From positions 90,652 through 154,651 of the forward strand of contig JAJFGZ010000047.1 of the NCBI GenBank assembly GCA_021775855.1: a DNA stretch of 64,000 nucleotides, written 5' to 3'. The position numbers and the translations under genes were made by a program. How positions within the stretch are numbered: the stretch's first letter is position 1; every line of letters starts with the position of its first letter. The notes under the pieces are model-generated. The model saw only the letters and a list, made by a program, of their open reading frames with translations. It was not told where the DNA came from and ran no database searches. This document shows positions 23,051 through 31,392 of the stretch, piece by piece. Source of the DNA: Hyphomicrobiales bacterium (lineage in GTDB: Bacteria; Pseudomonadota; Alphaproteobacteria; Rhizobiales; NORP267).

Positions 23051-23578
23051 ATGAATTCCCTTATACCCAACGCAATCTTCAAAACCCGTGTGCGCAACGA
23101 GACGCTGGGCGGCGATAACCCTTTCGAGTGGCGCGACGTTTCCAGCGAAGAGCTGTTCGAAAATAAACGGGTCGTCGTATTCTCCCTGCCCGGCGCTTTC
23201 ACGCCAACATGTTCCACAAGCCACCTGCCCCGTTTTGAGCAACTCTACGACGAATTCAGGGCCGAGGGCATTGATGACATCATTTGTGTCTCCGTCAACG
23301 ACGCCTTCGTCATGTACCGGTGGGGCCTCAGCCAAAAGGCCGAAAAGGTTCGCCTGTTGCCCGACGGCAACGGCGAATTTACCCGCAAGATGGGCATGCT
23401 GGTGGAAAAAGCCAATCTCGGTTTCGGCATGCGCTCGTGGCGCTACGCCATGGTTGTCAACGACGGCGAGATTGAGAAAATGTTCGTCGAGCCAGGCTTT
23501 TCCGACAATGCCAGGGACGATCCCTTTACAGTGACCGACGCGGACACAATTCTGGCCTGGTTGAAGGACGCCCATTAA
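23051..23578 (+). CDS. Peroxiredoxin, Prx5/AhpE-like 1-Cys type
   Basis: Thiol peroxidase of the PRX5-like family, 175 aa. The peroxidatic cysteine is Cys54 in PGAFTPTCS, with the family's IICVSVNDAFVM segment next. Cys81 in that segment is the only other cysteine and is not the usual resolving position, so a thiol or glutaredoxin partner may be needed. It reduces H2O2 or organic hydroperoxides in the cytosol. It sits 62 bases after dps. Confidence 0.92.
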   Translation: MNSLIPNAIFKTRVRNETLGGDNPFEWRDVSSEELFENKRVVVFSLPGAFTPTCSTSHLPRFEQLYDEFRAEGIDDIICVSVNDAFVMYRWGLSQKAEKVRLLPDGNGEFTRKMGMLVEKANLGFGMRSWRYAMVVNDGEIEKMFVEPGFSDNARDDPFTVTDADTILAWLKDAH

Positions 23579-23595
23579 GATTTGGCACCGATTAT

Positions 23596-23644
23596 CCGGG
23601 ACAGGGCGGCGCTTTCATTGTAAATGGATCGTCGCCAGTCCCGG
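23596..23644. other. Inverted repeat CCGGGAC/GTCCCGG
   Basis: Seven-base perfect arms at 23596-23602 and 23638-23644, with partly complementary GGCGGC/GTCGCC inside, could fold into a long hairpin between the peroxiredoxin and sugar transferase genes. There is no T-run after it, so it is not a typical intrinsic terminator; it may be a structured leader or a rho-dependent end. Confidence 0.3.
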
Positions 23645-23657
23645 AAAATGAAACACT

Positions 23658-24314
23658 ATGCCGCTGCCGCTCGTACCCAATGAACGAAAATTCGGATTGC
23701 CCGGACCAAAACGGGTGGCCAAGCGAATATTTGATCTCACGCTTGCAGCGATCCTGCTCCTCTTGTTTTTCTGGCTTCTAGGCCTGTTGATCATCGCCGC
23801 ACGTCTGGATACCGGACGGTCCGGCATGTTCCGGCAGCAACGCCTGGGCCTATGGGGCGAACCCTTCACGCTTCTCAAAATCAGATCGATGCGCCCGGAT
23901 GCACGCATCCTGACAAATGTGACCACGACGGATGATCCAAGGATCACGCCGTTCGGATCATTTCTGCGGCGCTCAAAACTGGATGAATTGCCGCAACTCA
24001 TCAATATCCTTCGTGGACAAATGAGCTTTGTCGGGCCGCGCCCCGACGTGCCGGATGCCTATGATGGTCTTGTCGGCAACGACCGCCGTATTTTTACGGT
24101 TTCACCCGGCATTACCGGCCCGGCCTCGATTGCCTTTCGGCGCGAGGAAGAAGATCTCGCAGAAGTGGACAATCCGGAAGCTTACAACCGAGAGGTTATT
24201 TTCCCGGAGAAAGTCCGCATCAATCTCGCCTATATCGATGGCTATCGTTTCTGGAACGATATACGCATACTTTTACACACGGTATTTGGGCAATTGAGCA
24301 GGTTGATAATTTGA
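23658..24314 (+). CDS. Phosphoglycosyl transferase (PglC/WcaJ-like sugar transferase)
   Basis: Monotopic initiating sugar-1-phosphate transferase (218 aa) that loads a sugar phosphate onto undecaprenyl phosphate. It shows the amphipathic/re-entrant helix near residues 27-48, the KIRSMRPDA and DDPRITPFGSFLRRSKLDELPQ segments, and FVGPRPDVPDAYD. It is the first gene of a two-gene unit; its stop overlaps the next gene's TTG start (TTGA). The aminotransferase partner suggests a diamino-type sugar such as bacillosamine, but the expected dehydratase is not here. Confidence 0.9.
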   Translation: MPLPLVPNERKFGLPGPKRVAKRIFDLTLAAILLLLFFWLLGLLIIAARLDTGRSGMFRQQRLGLWGEPFTLLKIRSMRPDARILTNVTTTDDPRITPFGSFLRRSKLDELPQLINILRGQMSFVGPRPDVPDAYDGLVGNDRRIFTVSPGITGPASIAFRREEEDLAEVDNPEAYNREVIFPEKVRINLAYIDGYRFWNDIRILLHTVFGQLSRLII

Positions 24315-25438
24315 CGCGAATTTTCCTGTCACCACCCCATATTTCAGGCCGGGAACGGGACCTGGTCGACCAGGTCTTCGAGAGCAACTACCTGGCGCCC
24401 GCTGGCGACATGCTGGTCCAGTTCGAGCGCGATGTTGCGGACTATACAGGCTTCGCCCATGGGGTTGCGGTCTCATCCGGTACCGCCGCCTTGCATCTGG
24501 CGCTTCGCCTAGCCGGCGTATCCCAGGGCGACGAAGTCTGGACCTCTTCGATGACGTTTATCGGCGGGGTGTCGCCGATCACCTATCTTGGTGCAACACC
24601 GGTCTTTTTCGATCTGACCCCGGCCAGTTGGACGATCGATTGCGATCTTCTCGAAGAAGCGCTGGAAGCTGCAGCAAAGTCCAATACCCTCCCCAAGGCA
24701 ATTGTCCCCACCGACCTGTACGGCCAGGCCTGCGATCACGCCCGCCTCAACGAATTGGGCACCCGGTTTGGCGTATTGATCATTTCCGACAGCGCCGAAG
24801 CGCTTGGCGCCATGCAGAACAATGTCCATACGGGCAGTGGTGCCCATATCGCCATCCTGTCGTTCAACGGCAATAAGATCATCACCACGTCGGGAGGCGG
24901 CATGCTGCTGTCCGATGATGGCATGATCGCCGACGAAGCGCGCAAGCTCTCGACCCAGGCGCGTGAAAAAGCGCCGCATTATGAACACAAGGTGATCGGC
25001 TACAATTACCGGATGAGCAACCTCTGCGCCGCCATCGGCGTTGGCCAGCTTGAACAGCTTGAAGACAAGATCGCCCGCCGCCGCGAGATATTCGCTATCT
25101 ATCAACGGAAATTATCGAGGCACCCCGGACTGGATTTCATGCCCGAACCCAATGACCGCCGCTCGACCCGGTGGCTGACATGCCTCACGATTGACCCGGA
25201 CCAATCCGCCTTATCCACTGAAGAACTGCAAGAAATCTGCACAGAAGCGGATATTGAGGTCCGTCCGCTCTGGAAACCGATGCATTTACAACCGGTTTTC
25301 AAAGAAATGGGCTGCCGCTTCGTTGGGCCCGGCCATTGCGAACACCTGTTCGAAACCGGCCTGTGCCTGCCTTCGGGCAGTGGATTGACGGACGCCGAGC
25401 AAGACCGCGTGATCGAAACGATTTCAGGGAAATTATAA
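24311..25438 (+). CDS. DegT/DnrJ/EryC1/StrS-family sugar aminotransferase (PglE-like)
   Basis: PLP-dependent aminotransferase of 375 aa that aminates a nucleotide-linked 4-keto sugar. The PLP lysine is Lys189 in SFNGNKIITTSGGGM; SSGTAALHLALRLAG and YNYRMSNLCAAIGVGQLEQL are typical of PglE/WecE-type enzymes. The start is TTG at 24311, overlapping the upstream sugar transferase. Together they look like part of a pathway for a surface or protein-linked amino sugar; the acetyltransferase and dehydratase must be elsewhere. Confidence 0.9.
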   Translation: MTRIFLSPPHISGRERDLVDQVFESNYLAPAGDMLVQFERDVADYTGFAHGVAVSSGTAALHLALRLAGVSQGDEVWTSSMTFIGGVSPITYLGATPVFFDLTPASWTIDCDLLEEALEAAAKSNTLPKAIVPTDLYGQACDHARLNELGTRFGVLIISDSAEALGAMQNNVHTGSGAHIAILSFNGNKIITTSGGGMLLSDDGMIADEARKLSTQAREKAPHYEHKVIGYNYRMSNLCAAIGVGQLEQLEDKIARRREIFAIYQRKLSRHPGLDFMPEPNDRRSTRWLTCLTIDPDQSALSTEELQEICTEADIEVRPLWKPMHLQPVFKEMGCRFVGPGHCEHLFETGLCLPSGSGLTDAEQDRVIETISGKL

Positions 25439-25445
25439 AGGCGAT

Positions 25446-26474
25446 TCAGTCCCCGACTCTGACGACCAGTTTGCCCTGGTGCTCGCCCTGCTCCATCTTG
25501 TCGAACCCTGACGCGATGTCGTCCAGGGCGAATACCTGATCGATTGTCGGGATGATTTTTCCACGCGCGACAACGTCGATCAGGGCGCGAAACTCCTCGA
25601 TCCCGCCAAGAGTTGATCCATAGACCGCGAGCTGGCGGGCGAACATCCGCTGGATATCGGCGGAGGGGTGGCTACCGGTGGTCGCGCCGCAGGTCACCAA
25701 CCGTCCGCCGGAGCGGAGCGCGCGGAGCGAATCGCCCCAACTGGCCTCACCCACATTGTCGATCACCATATCGACCCCCTGCCCGGCAGTGATCTCCATG
25801 ACCCGTTTGGCAACCTTTTCGTTCCGGTAATTAATCCCGTGGCAGGCCCCCATTTCCTTGGCCCAGGTCAGCTTGTCTTGCGTGGAAGATGTCACAATTG
25901 CTTTGGCACCGATCATGACCGCCATTTGCAAGCAGGCGGACGACACCCCGCCGCCAACGCCCATGATGAGCACCGTTTCGGCGGGCTCGAGAGGCACTTT
26001 GCCGAACATCATCCGCCACGCGGTCAGATACGCAACGGGCATAGTCGCTGCCGCCTCCCAGCTGATGTTTTCGGGCTTGGGGAGAAAGCATTTTTCAGGC
26101 ATCGCGATATATTCGGCAAACGCGCCGTGTCGGGTTTCCCCGGCAATATCAAACTTGACGCAATTGGGTTGATCACCCCGGTTGCAGGCCGGGCAACGCC
26201 CGCAAAACGCCATCGGATACAGCAGGACCGGGTCCCCCACTTTGAGCGGCGAGCCTTTCGGCGCTTCAGCGATCTTGCCCGCGCCATCTACCCCGAGAAT
26301 GATCGGCAATTCGTGGGTAATCCCCTTGCCTACGTCGCGCATATAGAGATCGATCCGGTTAATCCCGCCGGCCCGCACCTTCATGACCGCCTCGCCGGGG
26401 GCCGGTGTGGGGTCATCGAAATCACCAATGCGAAGGCCGTCCTTGCCCCGCGTCTCAAGAATAGCGGCTTTCAT
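25446..26474 (-). CDS. Zinc-dependent alcohol dehydrogenase family (MDR) oxidoreductase
   Basis: Medium-chain dehydrogenase of 342 aa. The structural-zinc cysteines are present (CGRCPACNRGDQPNC), and the Rossmann motif GVGGGVSSACLQMA follows. The catalytic-zinc positions are less typical (GVDGAGK instead of GHE), so it may be a quinone-oxidoreductase-like enzyme. It is the last gene of the leftward korA-korB-ferritin-ridA unit, 32 bases from ridA. In some benzoate degraders an ADH-family enzyme (Had) oxidises 6-hydroxycyclohexenecarboxyl-CoA; this one is not clearly Had, but the context makes an aromatic-pathway role possible. Confidence 0.85.
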   Translation of the reverse strand: MKAAILETRGKDGLRIGDFDDPTPAPGEAVMKVRAGGINRIDLYMRDVGKGITHELPIILGVDGAGKIAEAPKGSPLKVGDPVLLYPMAFCGRCPACNRGDQPNCVKFDIAGETRHGAFAEYIAMPEKCFLPKPENISWEAAATMPVAYLTAWRMMFGKVPLEPAETVLIMGVGGGVSSACLQMAVMIGAKAIVTSSTQDKLTWAKEMGACHGINYRNEKVAKRVMEITAGQGVDMVIDNVGEASWGDSLRALRSGGRLVTCGATTGSHPSADIQRMFARQLAVYGSTLGGIEEFRALIDVVARGKIIPTIDQVFALDDIASGFDKMEQGEHQGKLVVRVGD

Positions 26475-26506
26475 GTGTAGGTCCTCTCAAACTTTTTTTG
26501 CGGCGC

Positions 26507-26905
26507 TCAACTCTCGGAGATCACCGCTGTTGCCTCAAGCTCGACCATACCCGGATGATCGAGAAGGTCGGATACAAAAATCATGCTCATGGCCGGAAAA
26601 TGGCTGCCCATCCGCTCTTTCCATATCTTGCCAAGATCCCGGCGGACCGCCAGATAGGCCGGTTTGTTGATGCAATAAACCGTCATCCGGCAAATGTCGG
26701 TGGGCTTGCCGCCTGCTTCCGCGAGCACGGTCAGGACATTGTCCAGCGCCTGGTCGAATTGCGGGACCAGGCCTTCGCTCTCAAAGACCTGATCGGCGTT
26801 CCAGCCGACCTGACCCGCGACAAACACCATTTTGCCGCCGTCAACCTCGATGCCGTTCGAATAGCCGATGGGCGATTTCCAGCCTTCGGGCAACAATACG
26901 TTCAT
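26507..26905 (-). CDS. RidA/YjgF-family protein
   Basis: Small trimeric-barrel protein of the Rid family (about 132 aa): FVAGQVGWNADQ at the N-terminal half, FDQALDNVLTVLAEAGGKPTDI in the middle, and YLAVRRDLGKIWKERMG, ending with VELEATAVIS. The conserved arginine of true RidA enamine deaminases (in the CR..ME motif) is not seen, so it belongs to another Rid subgroup with unknown substrate. ATG 26905 is preferred to the GTG at 26911, because AGGAGC is well spaced to the ATG. It belongs to the kor unit. Confidence 0.85.
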   Translation of the reverse strand: MNVLLPEGWKSPIGYSNGIEVDGGKMVFVAGQVGWNADQVFESEGLVPQFDQALDNVLTVLAEAGGKPTDICRMTVYCINKPAYLAVRRDLGKIWKERMGSHFPAMSMIFVSDLLDHPGMVELEATAVISES

Positions 26906-26926
26906 GGTCACGCTCCTGTTTGGGGT

Positions 26927-27463
26927 TTATTCCTGCATGTTGGGAGGGTCGTCATCCTCGGACCAACCCGCCTCTGGCTCCGGGTATTTCTCCAAAAGCC
27001 CCTCGACCAGCGCCACATGCTCAGCTTCCTCTTCGCGAAATTCCCCGGCCCATTTTCGGATGTCCAGCTCAGCGGTTGATTCCACGATGGAATTGAAAAA
27101 TTCGAACGCCCGGGTCTCCGCCGCCAGCGCCATCTGCAAGGCGTGCCACGGGGTCATCTGGTAATGGGCGTCGTCAAGGGCTGCCAGCTCCGGCCCCTCG
27201 GTCCCGGGCCATTTGAATTCGCTCGGCTTCAGTTCGGCCATGCCGGTCTTGAGCGCCCGGGCCTTGATTTCGGCCGCGTGTTTTTCCTCATGCCCGGCCA
27301 ATTCGCGGAACAGCCCGGCAAGTTCGGGATTGTTGTGCACCTCCATCTGGTCGCCAAGCACCCGGTAGCGCTCGGCGGCCTCCACCTCGATCGCATAGGC
27401 ATGCGCCAGTAATTCTGCGAGATCAACAATGTCTGCCCCGACCGGGCTTTTCCCGGCGCTCAT
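26927..27463 (-). CDS. Ferritin-like di-iron (rubrerythrin-type) protein
   Basis: 178-aa four-helix protein with paired di-iron motifs: EVEAAERY and HEEKHAAEI in the first half, and AAETRAFEFF with FREEEAEHV in the second. It matches the rubrerythrin-like ferritin superfamily but lacks a C-terminal rubredoxin domain. Its start overlaps the korB stop by 4 bases, so it is made with the oxygen-sensitive 2-oxoglutarate:ferredoxin oxidoreductase. A role in removing peroxide or oxygen around that enzyme is inferred. Confidence 0.82.
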   Translation of the reverse strand: MSAGKSPVGADIVDLAELLAHAYAIEVEAAERYRVLGDQMEVHNNPELAGLFRELAGHEEKHAAEIKARALKTGMAELKPSEFKWPGTEGPELAALDDAHYQMTPWHALQMALAAETRAFEFFNSIVESTAELDIRKWAGEFREEEAEHVALVEGLLEKYPEPEAGWSEDDDPPNMQE

Positions 27464-28287
27464 ATCGCAAACGCCGTGTCCAGGTCGCCAACCTCACGGG
27501 AGGCAACACCGTCTCCAATCCTATAGGGGCGGCGGGTGCCGCGGTAGAGAATCCCCACGTTGAAACCGTCGTCGGTCATGATCCGGCGCGCAGCCCTGGC
27601 CGGGTCGTCGGTCGGCTCAACCGTTGGCGGATGGATCGCGGATTTCCATTCCCGCTGTTCCGGTCGGAACGTGACGCAGGGGCTGAGGATCTCGACGAAC
27701 GAAAATCCGGGATGCCTGACCGCCTCCACGATCATATTGCTGGTGCCTTTGATGTCGCCGGAAAAAGCCCGCGCGACGAAATTGGCACCGGACGCCAGCG
27801 CAATGACGAGAGGATGAAACGGACTAAGGCCGGTGCCGCCAGGCGACAAGGCACTGTCCCAATCGGGTTCCGTGGTCGGCGACGGCTGTCCCTTGGTCAT
27901 ACCGTAGACCCGATTATCCATGACGATATAGGTCAAATCAATATTGCGCCGGCAGGCATGGAGGAAATGATTTCCACCGATCGAGAAACCATCGCCGTCG
28001 CCACCAGCGACAATGACAGTCATATCGGGCCTAGCTACTTTCAGACCAGTGCCGAGCGGCAGCGAGCGCCCATGTACGCCGTGAAACCCGTAGCAGTTTA
28101 GATAGGCCGGGATCCGCGACGAACACCCGATGCCCGAAATAACCGCGACTTCTTCCGGGCGGCATTCAAGTTCGGCTAGCGCTTTGGTCATCGAGAGCAA
28201 TACGTGATAGTCACCACAGCCTGGACACCAGACAGGTTTGAGATCAGACTTGAAGTCGCTCGCCTTGGCAGGGTTCGAGATATTCAT
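27460..28287 (-). CDS. korB: 2-oxoglutarate:ferredoxin oxidoreductase beta subunit
   Basis: TPP-binding subunit (275 aa). It shows WCPGCGDYHVL (cluster cysteines), SGIGCSSR, the TPP/Mg motif GGDGDGFSIGGNH with DNRVYGMTKGQPSPTT, and a further cysteine in SPCVTF. With KorA it oxidatively decarboxylates 2-oxoglutarate to succinyl-CoA and reduces ferredoxin. In Thauera-type benzoate degraders this enzyme recharges the ferredoxin used by benzoyl-CoA reductase, whose genes diverge from this operon here. It overlaps korA by 4 bases. Confidence 0.93.
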   Translation of the reverse strand: MNISNPAKASDFKSDLKPVWCPGCGDYHVLLSMTKALAELECRPEEVAVISGIGCSSRIPAYLNCYGFHGVHGRSLPLGTGLKVARPDMTVIVAGGDGDGFSIGGNHFLHACRRNIDLTYIVMDNRVYGMTKGQPSPTTEPDWDSALSPGGTGLSPFHPLVIALASGANFVARAFSGDIKGTSNMIVEAVRHPGFSFVEILSPCVTFRPEQREWKSAIHPPTVEPTDDPARAARRIMTDDGFNVGILYRGTRRPYRIGDGVASREVGDLDTAFAI

Positions 28288-30023
28288 AACCGGTGCTCCC
28301 TTGTGATCTCTTCGTAAATTTCATCGACCCCGAGCATCAACGGTCCCGGATGGTGGAACGCTTTGGTATAATGTGGAAGGTCAATATGTCCCCGCAAATA
28401 CCTGTAAAATTGTGCTGAATCGTTTTGTTCAATCACCAGAATTTGCCGCGCCCCGGCAATCTCGGCCTCCAGTGCGGCGACGCGCAACGGGGCCAGCAAG
28501 CGGACGCAGACAGTTTTTACGTGGATCCCCTTGGTCCGCGCCAGCGCTGCGGCTTCCTTGACCGGTGCGGTCGAAGACCCCCAGGTCAGAATGACAACAT
28601 CACCCTCTCCCTCGATCTCGGCCCAATGGTCTCCGTAAGTGTGGCCTTCGATTTTGCGTTTGCGTTTGGCAAGCTGGGCGTGGTGATCTGCCGCCGCAGA
28701 AGACGGCGTTCCGCTGACCGAATGTGCAAGTCCGTCGGCAGTATATTGCGCGCCCGCCATACCTGGGATCGCCATCGGTGAGACCCCGTCGGCCGTCACT
28801 GCATAGCGGGTATAGTCGGTATCCACCTTATCCACCCGGTTGCGGGCGGCGAAGAACGCCACCTCCGCAGGCTTGTCGATGATCATCTGGGTCTGCCCCA
28901 GATACTGGTCAGAGAGCACAATCGCCGGGCCCTGGACGGCTTCCGCCAGATGCACCGCCCACTGGGTCGTGAACAGACAATCCGCGACGGATAGCGGTGC
29001 AACTACGAGATGCGGGGCGTCACCATGCAGACCGTACAATGCGATGTTCAGATCGGATTGTTCAGATTTCGTCGGGATCCCGGTAGAGGGTCCGCCGCGC
29101 ATCACATCGACCACTACGACCGGAATTTCTGCCGCAATCGCCAGCCCAATGGATTCGGTCATGAGAGCAAGGCCAGGTCCGGATGTCGCGGTGATTGAAG
29201 GAACGCCGCCATACGACGCGCCAATGATCATGTTGATTGACGCCAGTTCGTCTTCGGCCTGGACCAGATTACCGCCAACACTGCTAAGCGCAGGGGCGAG
29301 CCATTCAAGAATTTCGGTGGCAGGCGTGATCGGATAGGCGGCGGCAAACTTGATCCCGCCCCGCACCGCGCCAAGGGCGGCGGCCTCGTTCCCGGTAATC
29401 AGCCAGCGTGGGACGTCGTCCCCGGCTTGCGTGGATTCGAGTTTTGGGACACTTGTCACTGCTGAAGCCTGCGCGTATCCCGCATCCAGACAGGCGCGGG
29501 ACGCCTCCAGGACCGCTTCGCCTTTTGCCGATAATTTGTCGGAGATCAGGCCAATCACCGTTTCCCGGGATAAACCTATGGCGCCTGCCAATATCCCGAG
29601 CGCGATCATGTTCATCCGGCCTCCGGCAATGTCAGCGGCCATTTGCTTGACGGGAAGTTCGACCAGATTCTTTGTGGCGGTCGAGACGATGTCGGGAACC
29701 GCGCCGCCGTCGGGGTCAAAAATGACGACGCTGGTCTCATCAAGCTGGATTTCAGCTGCAAACCGGGAGAAATTGCTCCAGTCGAGCGCGAACAAAATGT
29801 CAAATCCGCCCCGATGGATTTCAACCGGGGAATTTGACATGCGCAGCAGCGCGGCAGCTTCCCCGCCCCTGATCTGCGGGCCGACCGAGCGGGTCTGAAG
29901 ACCGTAAAACCCGGCTTTGGCTGCCGCCTGAAGGAGCATACCGCCCGCCGTCATGACGCCCGCTCCGCCGCTTCCTGTCAGTGCGATGGAAATCCCCCGT
30001 CCTGATCCTGTCTGGTCTGTCAT
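28284..30023 (-). CDS. korA: 2-oxoglutarate:ferredoxin oxidoreductase alpha subunit (gamma-alpha fusion)
   Basis: 579-aa subunit in which the gamma domain (GSGGAGVMTAGGMLLQAAAK, SVGPQIRGGEAA) is fused to the alpha/pyrimidine-binding domain (GNEAAALGA, AYPITPATEILEWLA, QAEDELASINMIIGASYGG). The pattern fits KorA of the two-subunit 2-oxoacid:ferredoxin oxidoreductases. First gene of the leftward operon korA-korB-ferritin-ridA-adh. It shares a 199-bp divergent promoter with bcrC, where a palindromic operator candidate lies at 30098-30115. Confidence 0.93.
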   Translation of the reverse strand: MTDQTGSGRGISIALTGSGGAGVMTAGGMLLQAAAKAGFYGLQTRSVGPQIRGGEAAALLRMSNSPVEIHRGGFDILFALDWSNFSRFAAEIQLDETSVVIFDPDGGAVPDIVSTATKNLVELPVKQMAADIAGGRMNMIALGILAGAIGLSRETVIGLISDKLSAKGEAVLEASRACLDAGYAQASAVTSVPKLESTQAGDDVPRWLITGNEAAALGAVRGGIKFAAAYPITPATEILEWLAPALSSVGGNLVQAEDELASINMIIGASYGGVPSITATSGPGLALMTESIGLAIAAEIPVVVVDVMRGGPSTGIPTKSEQSDLNIALYGLHGDAPHLVVAPLSVADCLFTTQWAVHLAEAVQGPAIVLSDQYLGQTQMIIDKPAEVAFFAARNRVDKVDTDYTRYAVTADGVSPMAIPGMAGAQYTADGLAHSVSGTPSSAAADHHAQLAKRKRKIEGHTYGDHWAEIEGEGDVVILTWGSSTAPVKEAAALARTKGIHVKTVCVRLLAPLRVAALEAEIAGARQILVIEQNDSAQFYRYLRGHIDLPHYTKAFHHPGPLMLGVDEIYEEITREHRL

Positions 30024-30097
30024 GTCCCGTTCCTGCCTTTTCCCTACGTGCCAAAACGTCGCAGTTTGATCGTGTTGACGTTAAATAAGTAAATTAG

Positions 30098-30115
30098 TAC
30101 TATATTACGATAATA
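30098..30115. promoter_or_regulatory. Candidate shared operator in the kor/bcr divergent promoter
   Basis: TACTATATTACGATAATA agrees at 15 of 18 positions with the perfect palindrome at 37361-37378 and keeps the full right half TACGATAATA. It lies 75 bases from the korA start and 107 bases from the bcrC start, where a repressor could cover both promoters. Confidence 0.65.
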
Positions 30116-30222
30116 ACGGAATCGAACGAAAGTCAAGACACGAGAGGCTGCGTGAGAACGTCGCACCAAGCACGATCAAACCAGCCGTCTGATTGAAGGA
30201 ATTAAAGGGAGCAAGGCCGGTC

Positions 30223-31392
30223 ATGAAATCCACGACAGAGATCATCAAACGCTGCCAGGATCTATACGAGGACCTGCAATTCACGGCGGCCCGCGACTGG
30301 AAGGACGCCAAACCGGGCCGCAAGGTGGTCGGATACATGCCGATCTACGTGCCCCGTGAGATTATTCATGCCGGTGGCATGCTGCCGCTCGGCATCGTTG
30401 GCGGAGGCGATCAACTCGAAGTCATCCACGGCGACGCCTATTACCAGAGTTATATCTGCCGGATCCCGCGCTCCACAATTGAATTGGGGGTTGGCGGCCA
30501 TCTCGATTTTGTGGACGGCATGCTGTTTCCCTCGATATGCGACGTGATCCGCAACTTGTCTGGCATGTGGAAACTGATGTTTCCGGAAGTTTATTCCCGA
30601 TATTTCGATGTACCGCAGAATTACTCAGACGATATCGGCGGTAATTATTATATCTCCGAATTGCAGGAATTGCGCGAAGGCCTTGAAGAACATTGCAGCG
30701 TCAAGATCACCGACGAAGCACTGCGCGCATCCATCGCGGTTTACAACGAAAACCGCAGGCTGGTCCGTGAAGTTTATGCCTACCGCGCCAAACAGCCATG
30801 GAAAGCCCCGGCAGCGGACGTCTACTTGCTGATCCGAGCCGGTCTGGTCCTCCCTGTCGAAGAGCATAGCCAGATGCTCCAGGACTGGCTGGCCGCAGTC
30901 GACACCGAAGAGCGGCCAATGAAGGATAATTGCCGGATCATTGTTACCGGCCTTTTCTGCGAACAGCCGCCCCTCAACCTGATCAAATCAATCGAGCTGT
31001 CAGGCTGCTATATCGTCGATGACGACCTGCTGCTGGTATCCCGCTGGTTGATCGGGGATGTTCCCACCGAAGGCGATCCCATGCGCAATCTGGCGGACGC
31101 CTTCCTGCATCATTCGGAAAGCACGGCGTCAAAATTCGAACCTAATGTCGCGGAAAAAGGCCAGCATCTGGTCCGCTCGGTGAAGGAAAATGGTGCCGAA
31201 GGCGTGATCTTCGCCTCCCCCAGCTTCTGCGACCCGGCACTACTCGACCGCCCGATGCTGCAAAACGTTTTAAACGCAGCCAATATCCCCAACATCGCAT
31301 TCAAATACGCCGAGAATTCCGGCCAGATGCAACCCATCCGCGAACAGGCCGGAACGTTCGCCGACTCAATCAAACTGTGGAGCGAAGCATGA
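30223..31392 (+). CDS. bcrC: Benzoyl-CoA reductase subunit C
   Basis: Catalytic-half subunit of the ATP-dependent class I benzoyl-CoA reductase; with BcrB it holds the active-site iron-sulfur clusters. The sequence is of the HgdB/BcrC dehydratase family: DWKDAKPGRKVVGYMPIY, HAGGMLPLGIVGGGD, and GVIFASPSFCDP, with IPNIAFKYAENSGQMQPIREQ near the end. From ATG 30223 it is 389 aa, the usual size of Thauera-type BcrC. Its stop overlaps bcrB (ATGA). The enzyme is extremely oxygen sensitive, so expression should be anaerobic. Confidence 0.95.
   Translation: MKSTTEIIKRCQDLYEDLQFTAARDWKDAKPGRKVVGYMPIYVPREIIHAGGMLPLGIVGGGDQLEVIHGDAYYQSYICRIPRSTIELGVGGHLDFVDGMLFPSICDVIRNLSGMWKLMFPEVYSRYFDVPQNYSDDIGGNYYISELQELREGLEEHCSVKITDEALRASIAVYNENRRLVREVYAYRAKQPWKAPAADVYLLIRAGLVLPVEEHSQMLQDWLAAVDTEERPMKDNCRIIVTGLFCEQPPLNLIKSIELSGCYIVDDDLLLVSRWLIGDVPTEGDPMRNLADAFLHHSESTASKFEPNVAEKGQHLVRSVKENGAEGVIFASPSFCDPALLDRPMLQNVLNAANIPNIAFKYAENSGQMQPIREQAGTFADSIKLWSEA

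Noticed and set aside
25446..26474. Calling the MDR gene had (6-hydroxycyclohexenecarboxyl-CoA dehydrogenase)
   Set aside because: The sequence shows general MDR features, and the catalytic-zinc region is atypical; context alone is not enough.
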